Shown here: positions 62,059-64,000 of the stretch, in pieces
Layout of the letters: every line of letters starts with the position of its first letter
Numbering within the stretch: position 1 is the stretch's first letter
Assembly: GCA_015075585.1 (NCBI GenBank)
Contig: JABTUB010000002.1
Span: forward strand, 1-64,000
Direction: 5' to 3'
DNA from: Chloracidobacterium sp.
GTDB taxonomy: Bacteria; Acidobacteriota; Blastocatellia; Pyrinomonadales; Pyrinomonadaceae
DNA length: 64,000 bases
Program-made: the position numbers and the translations under genes
The notes under the pieces: model-generated
What the model was told of the DNA's origin: nothing
What the model saw: the letters and a program-made list of their open reading frames with translations, nothing else
Databases searched by the model: none

Positions 62059-63741
62059 TTACAAATATATGATCCTATGGCCGTTATCGTTCAGGTCAAC
62101 GGCTTGGTACAGCTGACGGATAAAGCCTTCGCCAAAACGATCGAGATACGTGATGATATTCAATTTCCGCTCCTGTAGGACCTTTTCGGGGAAGAGTGCA
62201 TCGAACATCGCTGCGAGCCTGCGCTCCGCATCACCGCTGTTTCGTACAGCAGCGGCGTAAGCCTTCGTTCGGATCGCTGCGATGTGATAGAGCATCTTCC
62301 GACGCCGCTTCGCGAATGCATCAGCTACTGTTACATCCAGTTTCGCCAAATGCCGGTCGAGGCGATTGAGCTCCGCATTTACCTTTTCTTCAACGTCAGC
62401 TATCAGCCTCGCAGTATCGGGCGAGACCTCGCGTTCAACGATCTTCGGCAGGAGTTCATCGCGTCCCGCGAACAGGTCGATGAATGACAAGCCGTATTTC
62501 GCAAGCGTACGCTGATGCCGCGACTCGATGACCGTAAAACTCTGCCGATGGCGGATCGGCGTAACACGGCGGCCTAATTGCTCATAAACGACCTGACATT
62601 GTGCGAAATACGCGATCTCCGCGGCCCCGCCGAAATAACATATCGTCGGGAAAAGATGATCCTGAACAACCGGACGGAACATCACGCCGGCACTAAGCCT
62701 TTCGGGGGTCGCTTCGGCAATGGTTCGCAACTCGGCAAGCGTGAATTTTCGGCGGTCACGTTTCGAGGTAACGAATCCGTCGGGTGACAACCGCAGGGCA
62801 GAGCGTTCGCCCTTGTCGGTGAGCCAAAAGATCGGAAAATGATCCTCTTCCACATGTACTTGCGCGTGGTAGCCGTCGGCTGCCAGTTCAGCTGTCCGAT
62901 CGAGAAGCCTTGTAACGATGGTTTGTGCGGAGTCGATCGCCGCTGAAAAGATCGGGGCCGAAAGTCTCTTCAGTCCGTAATGACGCGGATCGGCAAAAAT
63001 GAGACCGAACGGGGCGAATATCCTTGCCATCTGCGTCAGAAATGCGTCGCCAAAGCCGCGCCCCTCTTTCCACGTCTCGGAAAGGCCCTCGACGACCGCA
63101 TCCGTGAACTCTGTATTGCCGAGCTCATCCGCTAACTGCCCGATAACAGCGCCTATCGAGCTATCGATAGTGGTTGCTCCGACGGGAGAATTATCAATAC
63201 GGCCCGCCGGATGGAACTCTTTACGGATCAATGCCTCGCCCTTTCCGACAACCTCAGCCCAAGCCACCTCCTCAAAATCATGATCCTCGGTTGCTGCCCA
63301 AAATATCGGCACGGCATTCACACCCGAGGCGGTCAGCTCTTCGGCGAGTTTCACTGCCGATAACGCTTTATAGATCGTGTAAAGCGGCCCTGTGAAAAGA
63401 CCGGCCTGCTGACCCGAAAGCACCGCAACACACGACCGGTCGTTAAGCCGGTCGATGTTCCTAAAAGTATTCTCCGAGGCTCCGCAATTTGTATTTATCT
63501 CCGCAAGGGCAGAGCAAAGCTTGGCCCGGTCAACAGTAAACCCATCGCATACGTCGTCAGCCTCGCGTTGCCGGCCCGCCGACGCCGCAGGCAAAAATGA
63601 GAAATACTTTGCGACTGAGGCCGAAGCCGCCAAATGATCCAAAAATATGCGCGATTGGCCCGGAATATGGGCGAACGGCAAACTCTCGATCTCAAGGCCG
63701 CCTGCGGTCGCGAGGCGTTGGCTGGCACTTTCAGTGGTCAA
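62059..63741 (-). CDS. bshC: Bacillithiol biosynthesis cysteine-adding enzyme BshC
   Basis: BshC adds cysteine to glucosaminyl-malate, the last step of bacillithiol synthesis. The TTG at 63741, preceded by AAAGGAG with a nine-base gap, gives 560 residues, near the family size; an upstream frame to 63846 adds a poor extension. Motifs are VLSGQQAGLFTGPLYTIYKALS, PIFWAATEDHDFEEVAWAEV, FLTQMARIFAPFGLIFADPR, YHAQVHVEEDHFPIFWL. BshA and BshB are not in the window. Bacillithiol is known from Firmicutes, Bacteroidetes, Deinococcus and Acidobacteria, which supports the taxonomic reading. Confidence 0.93.
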   Translation of the reverse strand: MTTESASQRLATAGGLEIESLPFAHIPGQSRIFLDHLAASASVAKYFSFLPAASAGRQREADDVCDGFTVDRAKLCSALAEINTNCGASENTFRNIDRLNDRSCVAVLSGQQAGLFTGPLYTIYKALSAVKLAEELTASGVNAVPIFWAATEDHDFEEVAWAEVVGKGEALIRKEFHPAGRIDNSPVGATTIDSSIGAVIGQLADELGNTEFTDAVVEGLSETWKEGRGFGDAFLTQMARIFAPFGLIFADPRHYGLKRLSAPIFSAAIDSAQTIVTRLLDRTAELAADGYHAQVHVEEDHFPIFWLTDKGERSALRLSPDGFVTSKRDRRKFTLAELRTIAEATPERLSAGVMFRPVVQDHLFPTICYFGGAAEIAYFAQCQVVYEQLGRRVTPIRHRQSFTVIESRHQRTLAKYGLSFIDLFAGRDELLPKIVEREVSPDTARLIADVEEKVNAELNRLDRHLAKLDVTVADAFAKRRRKMLYHIAAIRTKAYAAAVRNSGDAERRLAAMFDALFPEKVLQERKLNIITYLDRFGEGFIRQLYQAVDLNDNGHRIIYL

Positions 63742-63800
63742 TATTGACGACTCCTTTGTAAGAAAATTATAGTGTCGCAGAAGCGAACTGCAAAATCCAA

Positions 63801-63831
63801 AGAAAAAAGGCGAGGCCGCGGCCCCGCCTTT
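63801..63831 (-). terminator. Terminator upstream of bshC
   Basis: On the minus strand AAAGGCGGGGCC (63831-63820) pairs with GGCCTCGCCTTT (63817-63806, one mismatch), followed by TTTCTTT. It ends the propeller gene that enters from the right. Confidence 0.75.
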
Positions 63832-63850
63832 CACACCTATCGGCAATTGA

Positions 63851-64000
63851 TCACGGAGCGCTGGCGATCCGCGGCCTATCGGCTGAACCGCCGGCCGACT
63901 GTGTGCCGCGTTCTATCCTATAAACGCCCGATGAATGTGTCCCCGCATAGATACGGTTCGGGTCGCGCGGATCGAAGGCGAGTGCCCACACCCTGCGGCT
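63851..64000 (-). CDS. C-terminal end of a beta-propeller protein, cut by window edge
   Basis: The minus-strand frame from the edge to TGA at 63851 encodes 49 residues including VWALAFDPRDPNRIYAGTHSSGVYRI. This is a typical last blade of a sortilin/BNR-like or photosystem II stability factor-like propeller. The bulk of the gene is outside. Confidence 0.7.
   Translation of the reverse strand, partial: SRRVWALAFDPRDPNRIYAGTHSSGVYRIERGTQSAGGSADRPRIASAP

Overview
This window is a stretch of bacterial chromosome of moderate GC content, most likely from an acidobacterium of the Blastocatellia (Pyrinomonas-like) group. That placement is an inference. It rests on a Gram-negative envelope (LptD, LpxB, DsbD) combined with a bacillithiol gene (bshC). 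It also rests on several very large secreted proteins built from Calx-beta, right-handed beta-helix, FG-GAP and delta-60 repeats, with a recurring C-terminal carboxypeptidase-regulatory-like module, a style common in that group.

Left edge (1-1160): the integrase end of an integrated element. A tyrosine integrase cut by the window edge and an excisionase-like gene sit beside the 3' end of tRNA-Pro(GGG). Next (1.2-14.5 kb) comes housekeeping: a MerR-type regulator, thiL, an HNH nuclease, cysS, a membrane glycosyltransferase overlapping a cysteine dioxygenase, dsbD, and a pyruvate dehydrogenase operon (E1 alpha, E1 beta, a GIY-YIG-like protein, E2) closed by a terminator, then a drug/metabolite exporter and a small STAS-like protein.

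The 14.5-32 kb region is an island of giant exported proteins with recA and a small lipoprotein in the middle. Three neighbouring genes carry near-identical 3' ends, and in two of them the identity runs on through the terminator. The 5' parts of two other-domain giants form an inverted repeat of about 0.95 kb on either side of recA, which suggests recombination and module exchange.

The 32-54 kb region holds a ChaN-like protein, an S9 peptidase, yraN, the methylmalonyl-CoA mutase large subunit, a lipoprotein, lptD, ilvE, a TolB-like propeller protein, lpxB, tRNA-Phe, a DMT exporter, a ferredoxin-domain protein, atpD-atpC (apart from the other ATP synthase genes), phoH-ybeY and zwf. ybeY contains an in-frame palindromic insertion.

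The right part (54-64 kb) holds a radical SAM gene that seems to start at CTG, a CNNM/CorC-type protein, a biotin carrier protein, a potassium channel, and an operon aroQ-pheA-DAHP synthase. Further right are mutL, bshC and the end of a propeller protein.

The most notable discovery is upstream of aroQ. A strong promoter is followed by a 26-residue leader peptide packed with Phe and Tyr codons, then an intrinsic terminator whose U-tract touches the aroQ start codon. This looks like a classical transcription attenuator for phenylalanine/tyrosine synthesis, apparently in an acidobacterium.
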